DNA from: CAZART01 sp964487555
GTDB taxonomy: Bacteria; Bacteroidota; Rhodothermia; Rhodothermales; VXPQ01
DNA: 25,004 bases
Assembly (NCBI GenBank): GCA_964487555.1
Contig: CAZART010000079.1
Location: forward strand, 1 to 25,004
Direction of reading: 5' to 3'
The translations under genes were made by a program, and so were the position numbers. The notes beneath the pieces are model-generated. The model searched no databases. It saw only the letters and a list, made by a program, of their open reading frames with translations, and was not told the origin of the DNA. Below are positions 15,649 through 23,566 of this stretch, piece after piece (position 1 is the first letter of the stretch; each line of letters opens with the position of its first letter).

Positions 15649-17118
15649 TCAGGGCCGTACGTCCGGGGCAAACATATCCTCGTAATGCGCCGACGGCTCG
15701 AAGATGCAGCCGTCCGTTTCGTAGAAGTTCTCACCGAGATGGAAGGCGCCGCTCCGCACCTCGCGCCAGGAGGCGTTCGGGCAGGGATGGTAGGTCTCCA
15801 TCGTGCGCCAATTCGCGTAGTTCTGGTGCCCGTTCGTCTCCAGGAGGCCCACCTCGAATCCGGGAATGGGCGCGAGCCGCGCGGCGACCATCTTGTTCCA
15901 CTCGACGAGAATGGGGTTGACAGTCAGGTCGGCGCAGAAGCAGGGGACGTCGTGCTCGTAGGCTACCTGGGCCATTTTCATGGTCATACTGAGCGTCTTG
16001 GCGATCGCCTTCAGCGCGATGGCTCCGTAGCCCATCTCGATGCGCTCGAGCACGTCCTCGTCGGTATGCGCGCTCTCGTCGGCGGCGATGAGAACGTCGA
16101 TGTCACCGACGTCGATGTGGGCGTGTTCGGGAAAGGGCTCTTCGACCACGATGATATGATCGAACGCGCCGATGGCGCGCGCGTGATCGAGCAGGCGAAG
16201 CAGCGTATCCTTCGCCTCGTAGCGCCCGTTCATATCCAGATAATAGGCCAGCTTTCCGTCGGCCGTGTGCTCGGTACGCTTATTTTTGAGGGTCTCATGG
16301 ATCTGCGTCAACCGAGCCATGTCTTTCTCCAGCATCTCCTCCTGCGTGCCCGGTTGGCCGAACTTGAGCTTGATGACGAAAGAGCCCTCGTCCGCCGCGG
16401 CGCCAATTTCCGACACCGGAATCTCATACGCGACCGTCGGCACGGAGGCGACCCGATCGTGCCGGCAGGACAGTCCTGCGCGGTACGCCTCCGGAATCAT
16501 GGTGTCGAAATCCGTGATGCCGTTCTCGGCGGCATAGAGCAGCCAGGCGGCATTGTCGAAGCCCACGAGCGCGTTGAGCGCGAAGGTCGTCCGCAGATTC
16601 GGATGGCCCGTGATCCGCTTTCCGTAGTCGAGGACCTCCTCTAAGATATCGTCGAGCAGATTGAGCGGCGTGGTAAACGAGCGTCCCCTGACCATCTGGA
16701 GGGCTCGCTCGGAGAGGTTGTACATGATTCCATTGCCGCCGCTTTCGGAATGCCCGGCGAAGACCTTGGCATCCGACCAGAGCACGCTCTGCGTCCCGAT
16801 GCCGATTCTACGGACGCCCGAGTCGCTCTCCATCATTGCGGCCGTCTGCCAAATTTCCGTCAGATAACCGCCCTTAAAGCCGAAGGGGCGGACGAGCGGC
16901 TCGCGTTCGAAATTGGAGGAGACGTTTTGGATGCGAATGGAGCCACCGCCTGTCTCGCGAGCCGGCATACCGGGGACGCGCTGCCCACCCGCACCTGGAT
17001 GTCCGGGGCGCTCCGGGCCGCGGCCGTACGCGGGAATGCCGATTCCCAGGCCGGCCATTCCGGCAAGCATCCGCTGAGCAAACGCGCGCCGATCGATGTG
17101 GTTTGATGACTGAGCCAT
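15649..17118 (-). CDS. Tat-exported enolase-superfamily (mandelate racemase/muconate lactonising type) enzyme
   Basis: From ATG 17118 the protein is 489 aa. Its twin-arginine-like leader is IDRRAFAQRMLAGMAGLGIG (residues 8-27), followed by a Gly/Pro-rich linker. The capping domain spans about residues 60-220 and a (beta/alpha)7 barrel follows. Catalytic features are visible: KLK at 250-252 (VIKLKFG), metal ligands Asp295 (YLDMNG), Glu326 or 327 (VVEEPFPE) and Asp348 (IAADESAH), then Lys370 (IALKAIAKT). Such enzymes dehydrate or epimerise sugar acids; the substrate is unknown. The start just before AQSSNHIDRR is preferred over the longer frame, whose extra N-terminus is encoded by the 23-bp tandem repeat. 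The stop lies against the RhaI scrap. Confidence 0.88.
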   Translation of the reverse strand: MAQSSNHIDRRAFAQRMLAGMAGLGIGIPAYGRGPERPGHPGAGGQRVPGMPARETGGGSIRIQNVSSNFEREPLVRPFGFKGGYLTEIWQTAAMMESDSGVRRIGIGTQSVLWSDAKVFAGHSESGGNGIMYNLSERALQMVRGRSFTTPLNLLDDILEEVLDYGKRITGHPNLRTTFALNALVGFDNAAWLLYAAENGITDFDTMIPEAYRAGLSCRHDRVASVPTVAYEIPVSEIGAAADEGSFVIKLKFGQPGTQEEMLEKDMARLTQIHETLKNKRTEHTADGKLAYYLDMNGRYEAKDTLLRLLDHARAIGAFDHIIVVEEPFPEHAHIDVGDIDVLIAADESAHTDEDVLERIEMGYGAIALKAIAKTLSMTMKMAQVAYEHDVPCFCADLTVNPILVEWNKMVAARLAPIPGFEVGLLETNGHQNYANWRTMETYHPCPNASWREVRSGAFHLGENFYETDGCIFEPSAHYEDMFAPDVRP

Positions 17119-17158
17119 GATGCGTAGGTGTTCTAATGAGTATGGATGGGCGGTATGC

Positions 17159-17322
17159 GAGCGTGTGTCGGGCTGGTTCGAGAGCGTGTGTCGGCTGGTT
17201 CGTAAGTGTGTCCCGGAGCGGTTCGAGAGCGTGTGTCGGCGTGTTTTGCGCGCAAGATGTCGGGGCGGCTTGCAAGCGTGGGACTCGAGGCGTTTCGTGA
17301 GCATACCTCGGGAGCATGCTTC
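17159..17322. repeat. Degenerate ~23-bp tandem repeat array
   Basis: Four clear copies follow one another at 17159-17181, 17182-17203, 17204-17226 and 17227-17249 (core GAGCGTGTGTCGG-CTGGTTCG). Three or more diverged copies with the same period continue to about 17322. The array fills the spacer between the isomerase gene and the enolase-superfamily gene. There are no spacers of unique sequence, so it is not a CRISPR array. Confidence 0.7.
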
Positions 17323-18362
17323 TACCCAATGTGCTTCATCAGCGCTCGGAGCATTTCCAACTCGCGTTGCATGACCCGGATCGTCTCCCGCCGGCGCTCG
17401 GCGGCACTGAGGTGGCGGTCCTCTTCGGGCATCTCGTATTCGAAATGCATGGTCAAAGGCACGTCGATCTCCAGCTCGCCGACCAGCCTGAAAAAGGATT
17501 CGAAATCGACCATGCCGTCACCGACAGGGACGTTTCGAACAAACCAGGAACCGTCGTCGCGGCGATCCCAGTGAAAGTCTTTGATCACCAGCGTGCGGAT
17601 GTGCGGCCGCATCAGGCGGAGTCCCAGTGGCCACGATTTGCCGCCTTCAACCGTGGCGTGGCGGATGTCGTACTGCGCGCCGATCCATTCCGTGTCGAGC
17701 CGGTCGAGGACCGTCCAGAGGTCCCATACCGGTGCGCCGAAGGTCGTGCCGTCGTGGTTCTGATAATTGGCGTGGAGCCCGATCTCGGCATTCATGGCGG
17801 CCAGCTCGCGAAGGGGAGCGACGAAGGAATCGAGGCGTTCGGCGATGCCGGCCTTCGCGTCATAGCGCAGGTACCCCATCCGATACTCGCGGATGCCGAG
17901 CGCCGAGGCGGTACGCAGGATCGGCTCCGTATGCGGATCCAGCGGATCAGTTATTGCCGTGACCATCATCGGCAGCACCAGACCCGCCCGCACGACGGCC
18001 TCCGCGGCCCGGGGCAAATCGTCCTCGACGCGTTCCGGATGCACGTGTCCGCCGGGCCGAACGCTCAGGTCGACGCCGTCAAAGCCGATCTCGGCGGCCG
18101 TTTCGGCCATTTCGTCGTAATCGAGAAACTGGAGATGCTTGGAGAAGACGTGGATGCCGCCGTTTTCCCCACGGCCCGGACCTTCGGCATCTCGCGCTGC
18201 GTTGTCTGGCAGCGCCACCGGCTGAACAGGCCGTATCGAGAAGAGGCGGTCGGCAGCGGCGGCAGTGGAGACGGCCAGAGGCAATCCGGCGATCGCCGAC
18301 GCCGTCTTGCTGAGAAACCGCCGTCGTCCCCAGTGAAACGTCGATGGGTGATCCTCATTCAT
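17322..18362 (-). CDS. Tat-exported sugar phosphate isomerase/epimerase-like TIM-barrel protein
   Basis: The 346-aa protein starts with a twin-arginine leader (WGRRRFLSKTASAIAGLPLA). The barrel is of the AP endonuclease family 2 / xylose-isomerase-like type: 'EIGFDGVDLSVRPGGHVHPE', 'VLPMMVTAITDPLDP', 'EIGLHANYQNHDGTTFG', 'WIGAQYDIRHATVEGG', 'IRTLVIKDFHWDRR' and 'DVPLTMHFEYEMPEED'. The Glu, Asp and His residues in these motifs are typical metal ligands. Such proteins isomerise or epimerise sugars; the substrate is unknown. Its start overlaps the stop of a truncated upstream gene (18355-18483), which points to former translational coupling. Confidence 0.88.
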   Translation of the reverse strand: MNEDHPSTFHWGRRRFLSKTASAIAGLPLAVSTAAAADRLFSIRPVQPVALPDNAARDAEGPGRGENGGIHVFSKHLQFLDYDEMAETAAEIGFDGVDLSVRPGGHVHPERVEDDLPRAAEAVVRAGLVLPMMVTAITDPLDPHTEPILRTASALGIREYRMGYLRYDAKAGIAERLDSFVAPLRELAAMNAEIGLHANYQNHDGTTFGAPVWDLWTVLDRLDTEWIGAQYDIRHATVEGGKSWPLGLRLMRPHIRTLVIKDFHWDRRDDGSWFVRNVPVGDGMVDFESFFRLVGELEIDVPLTMHFEYEMPEEDRHLSAAERRRETIRVMQRELEMLRALMKHIG

Positions 18363-18483
18363 AGCTCAAATCTCGCGGATTGTCCTCTCCCGCCCACTGG
18401 GAGGCCATGTAGAATGCCCACGCGGCTCGATCGTTTGCATCGATTTGTCGACCTTGGGACGGTGGATTACCAAAATAGACATG
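18355..18483 (-). pseudogene. C-terminal scrap of an unidentified gene, coupled to the isomerase
   Basis: A minus-strand frame reads YFGNPPSQGRQIDANDR then AAWAFYMASQWAGEDNPRDL and SYE, ending at TGA 18355-18357. The stop overlaps the isomerase start by eight bases (ATGAATGA), the layout of a translationally coupled operon partner. The frame opens only at 18483, five bases from the start of the divergent DUF6797 gene, so everything upstream is gone. I do not recognise the family. Confidence 0.55.
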
Positions 18484-18487
18484 TCAG

Positions 18488-21433
18488 ATGAGTTTGTCGA
18501 TGTTGTTTTCCATCCGATCCAGGGCCGGCGGTTCACCGTCGCGCCGTAATTTCATCAAAACGAGCGCCTCTGCGGCGGCCTGCACGGTGGTGATTCTCCT
18601 TCTGCTCTTCGGGATTTCCGGGTCCGGCGTAGCCACCACGGAGTCCGAACGAGCGCCGATTGAGGGCTCGGCGAGCCTGCGGCCCCTCCCGGAGACGGGG
18701 CCATCCGTGCCTCTCGTATCGGACGATTTCGTGCCTCTCGAGGACGATCTCGCGCCTCTCATATCCGACGATTTCATATCGGACGATTTCGCGGATTTTG
18801 TCGAACCTGATTTCCCCTTCATCACCACCGCCGTCGACGCCGACACGCTGGCGCCGTTCGTGCCGGCCGGCAATTTTGCCGTCCGAGCTGTGGTGGTCCG
18901 GCTCGGCGACTCCACGTATTACGCCTTCGATCCGGACCTCCTTCGGATGTCGATGGCCTGGAGCGGCGAGTTCCTTTCGCTGAGCACGATGGCCATGGTC
19001 TCCTATCACGAGCTCCGGAAGGACAACGGAAATCCGCGCGTCCTCGGCTCCCCGATCGCCGGTACGGGCATGTACCCGGGGTGGTCGACGCACCCACCGG
19101 CGTTTGTCGATCCCCGCGAGCCAGGTCCTGATCCGGAAGATCCCGGAAAAGGACCCGTTTCCGAGTCCCATGGACGATATCTGGGCCACTATGTCGACGG
19201 GAATGCGGTCATCTTCACCTATGAGGTCGGAGGGGCTCGCGTTTTCGAGCAGCCCGGACAGGTCGATGCCCCGGGCGGGCCGATCGTGGAGCGGACGTTC
19301 ACGCTCTCGGGCGCCGGGCAGCCGCTCTTTCTCACGGCAGCGGAGGTGCCGAATGCTACGGTCGCATCGGTCGATTCTTCGCAGATCATCTTCGCCCATG
19401 CCGAAGGGGACAGCGTGACCATCGTCCGGCTCGACGGCGACTCCGCGACGGCCGCGTTGGCGGTGGTGGAGGGGAGGTTCGCCGTGTCCCGGATCGAGCC
19501 GCAGGATACCCAACGGCTGCGCGTCGCGATATGGACGGGACCTCGAAGTGAGGCAGACCGGGCGGAAGCTGCGCTCGCTCGAGTTCCCGTACAAATCAGA
19601 GAGGAGTTCCTGAAAGGCGGGCCGGCTCGGTGGAATCAAACCGTTCGGACTACCCTCGAAGCGGCGCCCGATACAGCCGCCTTCGTGTATGACGACGTAA
19701 AGCTGCCGATTCCGAATCCGTGGCGACGAAACGTTCGCCCGGCCGACATCGCCTTCTTCGAGGACGGCCGCGCGGCCGTCGTCACCTTCGAGGGCGACGT
19801 GTGGATCGTGGGAGGTCTCGAGACAGCATCGGCCGAATGGCGACGGTTCGCGTCCGGGCTGTACGAACCGCTCTCGCTCGCCATTCATGACGCGGGGCTG
19901 TACGTGCACGGCCGGGAAGGGCTCGTCCGGCTGCACGATCTCAACGAGGACGGCGAGGCGGATTTCTACGAGGCCTTCTCGCCTGGCATCATCCAGTCCA
20001 CTCTGTCGCGTGAATGGCCCTTCAGCGTCGTCGCGCGGCCGGAAGGCGGGTTCTTCGTGTCGGTCGGCGGCGCCCTGCACGCCGGACCGACGCGCGGCCG
20101 GGAGCCTCTCGCGCCGGGCTTCATGGCAGGGTCCGTCCACAACGGCGCGGTGCTGAGCGTCTCGCCGGATGGCCGGGACGTCGACGTGTATGCCTCCGGC
20201 TTTCGCGGCGCCTACATCGGCATCCATCCCGGGACGGGTGCGCTCACGGCGTCGGACCAGCAGGGTAATTTCGTGCCGTCCACGCCGATCTATCCTGTCG
20301 AGAAAGGTGGATACTACGGCGTACCCCCGACGGCTCACCGGCCGGCTCCACTTCCCGAGCCTGTTCCACCCATCACGTGGATTCCGCACCGAATTGACCC
20401 GTCGGCCACGAGCCAGATCTGGGCGCTAACAGACCGGCTGGGTCCTCTGAGCGGTCAGATGATCAACCTGTCCTACGGCAGGCCGGGAATGCTCCGGGTC
20501 TATGTGGACAGCGCGTCGACTCCGCTTCAGGGTGCGGTGGCGCCCATTCCGTATCCGTCCACGCATCCCCTCATGAACGCTGCAATCCATCCGATCGACG
20601 GCCTCCTGTACACGGTCGGATTTCAGGTCTGGGGCGCGTCGGCGCAGCGCGTCGGCGGGATGCTTCGCATGCGATACACCGGGCGGCAGCACGGCCTCCC
20701 CGAGGCCATCCTGGCGGGTCGTCAGGGCGTCCTTCTGCGGTTCGACGAGCCGGTGCGCCCGCCTGCGCGAAGCGATTTCGACGTGCGCCGCTGGAATTAT
20801 CGGCGAACGGAGGCCTACGGATCCGGTCACTATGCCCTCGATGGAGCGGAAGGAGAGGAGCGGTTCGATGTGGCCGGTGTGCACCGGTCCGCCGACGGCC
20901 GAAACGTGGTCCTGGTGCTACCCGACATGAGACGTGTCATGCAGATGGCCGTCACCTTCAGGCTGGAGACGGAAGATGGTGACAGCCTCTCGGATTCGGT
21001 CTATCTGACGGTGAATAGCATTCGGGATCTCGACCTCGAGCGATTCGGGCTGGGTTCGGCGCCCTGGGTGGCGGATCTTGAGCATGCGCAGCCGCCCGTA
21101 GCGATCGGACCGGAGACGGAGGGCGAGCCGACGGCGGAAAAGGGGCAGCATCTGTACGTTGAATTGGGGTGCGCGGCGTGCCACTCAATCGACGGCAGCC
21201 TGGCCGGCAAGATGGGGCCGACCTTTCAACACCTCTACGGCTCGGACCGACCGCTGGAGAGCGGCGAGAGGGTTACCGCCGACGAGGATTATCTGCGGGA
21301 GGCCATTATCGAGCCGGCCGCTGCGGTGGTGGAGGGATTTGACGCGGAAATGCCCCCCTTCGGAGGGATCCTCGCACCCGACGACGTTCAGTCGCTCGTG
21401 CTCTTCATCAAATCACTCACCGAATCGCCATAA
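18488..21433 (+). CDS. DUF6797 / membrane-bound-dehydrogenase-type protein with C-terminal cytochrome c
   Basis: The 981-aa protein has a Tat-like leader (SRRNFIKTSASAAACTVVIL). Residues about 78-101 form a short Asp-rich repeat (SDDF...SDDF). An N-terminal DUF6797-type region follows (ADFVEPDFPFITTAVDADTL, VVVRLGDSTYYAFDPDLLRM). Next comes a sorbosone-dehydrogenase-like propeller (DIAFFEDGRAAVVTFEGDVW, GLYVHGREGLVRLHDLNEDG). The C-terminal cytochrome c has heme motif CAACH at 895-899 and a likely axial Met955 in EMPPFGG. This architecture is common in carbohydrate-degrading Planctomycetota, Verrucomicrobiota and Rhodothermota and suggests extracytoplasmic sugar oxidation coupled to electron transfer. 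It appears intact. The long frame antisense to it is a codon-bias shadow. Confidence 0.9.
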   Translation: MSLSMLFSIRSRAGGSPSRRNFIKTSASAAACTVVILLLLFGISGSGVATTESERAPIEGSASLRPLPETGPSVPLVSDDFVPLEDDLAPLISDDFISDDFADFVEPDFPFITTAVDADTLAPFVPAGNFAVRAVVVRLGDSTYYAFDPDLLRMSMAWSGEFLSLSTMAMVSYHELRKDNGNPRVLGSPIAGTGMYPGWSTHPPAFVDPREPGPDPEDPGKGPVSESHGRYLGHYVDGNAVIFTYEVGGARVFEQPGQVDAPGGPIVERTFTLSGAGQPLFLTAAEVPNATVASVDSSQIIFAHAEGDSVTIVRLDGDSATAALAVVEGRFAVSRIEPQDTQRLRVAIWTGPRSEADRAEAALARVPVQIREEFLKGGPARWNQTVRTTLEAAPDTAAFVYDDVKLPIPNPWRRNVRPADIAFFEDGRAAVVTFEGDVWIVGGLETASAEWRRFASGLYEPLSLAIHDAGLYVHGREGLVRLHDLNEDGEADFYEAFSPGIIQSTLSREWPFSVVARPEGGFFVSVGGALHAGPTRGREPLAPGFMAGSVHNGAVLSVSPDGRDVDVYASGFRGAYIGIHPGTGALTASDQQGNFVPSTPIYPVEKGGYYGVPPTAHRPAPLPEPVPPITWIPHRIDPSATSQIWALTDRLGPLSGQMINLSYGRPGMLRVYVDSASTPLQGAVAPIPYPSTHPLMNAAIHPIDGLLYTVGFQVWGASAQRVGGMLRMRYTGRQHGLPEAILAGRQGVLLRFDEPVRPPARSDFDVRRWNYRRTEAYGSGHYALDGAEGEERFDVAGVHRSADGRNVVLVLPDMRRVMQMAVTFRLETEDGDSLSDSVYLTVNSIRDLDLERFGLGSAPWVADLEHAQPPVAIGPETEGEPTAEKGQHLYVELGCAACHSIDGSLAGKMGPTFQHLYGSDRPLESGERVTADEDYLREAIIEPAAAVVEGFDAEMPPFGGILAPDDVQSLVLFIKSLTESP
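18707..18790 (+). repeat. Intragenic tandem repeat near the N-terminus of the cytochrome c protein
   Basis: Units end in GACGATTTC or GACGATCTC and begin with GTGCCTCTC or GCGCCTCTC, at about 18707-18730, 18731-18751, 18752-18775 and a shortened copy to 18790. They encode repeated SDDF or EDDL blocks between the leader and the DUF6797 domain. Unit lengths are all multiples of three, so copy-number change would keep the frame. Confidence 0.65.
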
Positions 21434-21460
21434 CACTTCAAGCCGCGAACGGCCCGAAGG

Positions 21461-21542
21461 TCCAGGCACGGATCCGAAGTCTGGCGCTTGGAGCCGTCAG
21501 AGGAGGAGCGGGTGAAATTCCAGGCACGATCGGACGTTCTGG
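21461..21542. repeat. Pair of imperfect 24-bp direct repeats
   Basis: Copies at 21461-21484 and 21519-21542 share TCCAGGCACG at the left end and TCTGG at the right end with a few changes between. They lie just after the cytochrome c gene and before a sulfatase relic. No function is evident. Confidence 0.4.
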
Positions 21543-21562
21543 GGCGCTGCAGATCTTCCATT

Positions 21563-21823
21563 TCAAGGGGCCATCCCTCGAGTCGGTGCAAACGCCTGTT
21601 GAACGTATGCGCGGGTGAACACTGTCCCTCCGCTTGCAAGCCGGTCGATGTTCCGTGCGAGAATTTCCGGGACGCCATAGCTCTCCCCCGCCGGCCGGAG
21701 GTCGTCCACCGCGATGAACAATACATTCATCGGACGGTCCGACGGCTCCTCCTGTGCTCGCGCTATTTGCACGCAGATCAGACGAAGTACGGCGAGACTT
21801 GTCAGCCGGGAGATATTCAACAC
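21563..21823 (-). pseudogene. N-terminal relic of a secreted sulfatase
   Basis: From about GTG 21823 the frame has a signal peptide (RLTSLAVLRLICVQIARAQ) and the sulfatase start MNVLFIAVDDLRPAGESYG. It continues VPEILARNIDRLASGGTVFT and AYVQQAFAPTRG, then stops at 21563. The Asp-Asp of VDDLRP is a calcium ligand. The next motif normally reads C-x-P-x-R, where the Cys is converted to formylglycine; here the sequence is QQAFAPTR, so the catalytic Cys is missing and the spacing is one residue short. More than 80% of a normal ~480-residue sulfatase is absent. It is a dead fragment of an iduronate-sulfatase-like gene. Confidence 0.75.
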
Positions 21824-22046
21824 GAGTCGTTTCTGATAGCCATTCTTCCTATAGTAGCTACACACCCGCGCCAGGCCCGAATCGCCGACCGCGACCTTCT
21901 GAGTCGTGTGCGGGCCAGATCCTCCTGGATCGGTGTGCGCCTTTTTAAAATAGGAGAAAAACAGTGCCCCAGCCGATGCGTAAATTGGCCGCAAATGCCA
22001 ATACGGACAGACCGCGACCTGCACGGCCATAACATGGGTTTTCTCA
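21824..22046. other. Upstream region of the DUF6807 gene
   Basis: About 220 bases separate the sulfatase relic from the divergent DUF6807 lipoprotein gene. An AT-rich tract near 21940-21962 (TTTTTAAAATAGGAGAAAAA) stands out from the GC-rich surroundings and could be part of the promoter. No gene is seen. Confidence 0.35.
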
Positions 22047-23102
22047 ATGACTGCAATCAACCATGCTGCGACGGCGCTCCTCATCAACAAAAGGTGGCGT
22101 GGCCTGCCGGTGTTGGGTCTGGCCGTTCTGCTGTTGGCAGCCGGCTGCATGCCCGGAGCTTCTCCCCGGGAAAATCGCTCGATCCCGTCCGTCACGGTCA
22201 CTCAGACGGGTAAGGGCTATCTGTTTATGGAGGGGCGCGATTCGGTGTTGCTCTACCGCGACCGTCCTCCGGATCCGGAGCGCGAGCACGCGCGGGCTCA
22301 TTATATTCACCCGCTCTATGGTATCAACGGCGAGATTCTGACGGAGGACGCTCCGGAGGACCATCCGCACCAGCACGGCATCTTTTGGGCCTGGCACCAG
22401 ATGCATGTGGGCGAACGGAGCGTCGGCGACGGCTGGACGCAAGATGACATCTCCTGGAACGTGCGCGAGGTAGATCTGCTCGAAGGAGCGATTTACTCAC
22501 CACGCTCGTCAGTCGCGAGCTTTCGCTCTCTCGTGTCATCGGGGCTGCAGGCACGCATCCAATGGATCTCGCCTCGGTATCTGGATGCCGGGGGCGAGCC
22601 GGAGCCGTTCGTCGAAGAAACGACGACGATTCACGTGTCTCCCGGCACGGGCGACCACCGCGCAGTTGACGTGACCATTGAGCTGCGCGCGCTCGTCGAC
22701 AGCGTCCGGATCGGCGGCTCGGAAGATGAGAAGGGGTACGGCGGCTTCTCGGCGCGCATCCGGCTGCCCGAAGACGTCCAGTTCGTTGGCCCTGGCGGAC
22801 CGGTTCAACCGCTGGTCACAGACGTGGACGCCGGCCCGTGGCTGGATTTTTCGGCGACGTTTGGAGGCGGGCGGCCTTCCGGGGTGGCAATTTTGCAGCA
22901 TCCCTCCAACCCCGGCTTCCCGCAGCCCTGGATCCTGCGCCGGGAGGACAGCATGCAGAACCCAAAATGGCCGGGTGCGGAGCCGGTCTTGCTTCCCAAA
23001 GGCGAGCCGATCACACTTCGCTACCGACTTATCGTGCACGATGGCAGGGCTGACGCGATCCCATTGGAGCGGCTGCACGCCCGCTATGCCGCCGGCCGGT
23101 GA
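22047..23102 (+). CDS. DUF6807 (PmoA-like) family lipoprotein
   Basis: The 351-aa product has a lipoprotein leader (LPVLGLAVLLLAAGC, lipobox AAGC, Cys34). The mature part matches the DUF6807 family, sometimes labelled 'PmoA family protein': 'SVLLYRDRPPDPEREHARAH', 'YIHPLYGINGEILTEDAPED' and 'HPHQHGIFWAWHQMHVGERS'. Later come a beta-sandwich core ending 'GVAILQHPSNPGFPQPWILR' and a closing 'PITLRYRLIVHDGRADAIPL'. The His-rich HPHQHG motif is characteristic. The biochemical role is unknown, but the family is regularly found next to Gfo/Idh/MocA oxidoreductases and sugar-degrading enzymes, as here. The C-terminus appears complete. It ends two bases before a run of foreign scraps. Confidence 0.88.
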   Translation: MTAINHAATALLINKRWRGLPVLGLAVLLLAAGCMPGASPRENRSIPSVTVTQTGKGYLFMEGRDSVLLYRDRPPDPEREHARAHYIHPLYGINGEILTEDAPEDHPHQHGIFWAWHQMHVGERSVGDGWTQDDISWNVREVDLLEGAIYSPRSSVASFRSLVSSGLQARIQWISPRYLDAGGEPEPFVEETTTIHVSPGTGDHRAVDVTIELRALVDSVRIGGSEDEKGYGGFSARIRLPEDVQFVGPGGPVQPLVTDVDAGPWLDFSATFGGGRPSGVAILQHPSNPGFPQPWILRREDSMQNPKWPGAEPVLLPKGEPITLRYRLIVHDGRADAIPLERLHARYAAGR

Positions 23103-23104
23103 CA

Positions 23105-23218
23105 GTAGAACGCCGGCTGCCGCAGAGCGTACCGCAAGCGATGCGTTTGACGTCGGGAGGCAGGTGAGCAAACGTACCGACGGCGCCGGAGATCTTGCCG
23201 ACGCGCATCTCTTCCGCC
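23105..23218 (-). pseudogene. purB: Internal scrap of adenylosuccinate lyase
   Basis: The minus-strand frame reads AEEMRVGKISGAVGTFAHLP then PDVKRIACG. 'VGKISGAVGTFAHLPP' is the signature of the PurB family of the aspartase/fumarase superfamily, which splits adenylosuccinate and SAICAR in purine synthesis. Only about 30 clear codons remain. Beyond IACG the similarity weakens, perhaps through a frameshift. It is sandwiched between the DUF6807 stop and an IS91 transposase fragment, in a different frame from the latter. Confidence 0.8.
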
Positions 23219-23564
23219 GAAGCACGGCGCTGACGAGATCCCCATCCCAGGCCAGCCGGAACCGGATCTCATAAGGCAGACTGAGCACCCACTGACGCAC
23301 CGGCACTTCCGGCAGTACCTCGTGGGTCAGCCGAGCGGCGGTGTCGGCCATACGGCGTCCGGTGCAGCTCGGGCAAAAGCCGCGCTTCTTGCAGGAAAAG
23401 GCCACGACACGGCTCTGGCCGCAGTCCTGACAGCGAACCCGCAGGAAGCCGAAGGGTAGAATCCCGCATTCCAGGTAGGCCCGAAGTTCGCGTTCCACGT
23501 ACGCCGGGAGCTGCCGGTCGGAGGATCGCGTGCGCTCCAGGAAGGTCTCCAGGTGTTCGGCCAT
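23219..23564 (-). mobile_element. N-terminal fragment of an IS91-family transposase
   Basis: From ATG 23564 the frame reads MAEHLETFLERTRSSDRQLP, then YVERELRAYLECGILPFGFL, RVRCQDCGQSRVVAFSCKKR, GFCPSCTGRRMADTAARLTH and EVLPEVPVRQWVLSLPYEIR. This is the zinc-binding N-terminal domain of IS91-type transposases (Cys pairs CQDC and CPSC plus FSC). Similarity runs to LAWDGDLVSAVLR and then changes abruptly to purB. The catalytic HUH/Tyr region is absent, as are the first few residues. The element is dead. Related recombinase debris sits at 10395-10547. Confidence 0.85.
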
Positions 23565-23566
23565 CA

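Noticed and set aside
17159..17322. Possible CRISPR array.
   Set aside because: The 23-bp units follow each other without unique spacers and diverge gradually; no cas genes are present.
18533..20389. A 618-codon open frame antisense to the DUF6797/cytochrome c gene.
   Set aside because: It is arginine-rich, has no domain or leader, and mirrors the GC-biased codons of a clearly real gene on the other strand.
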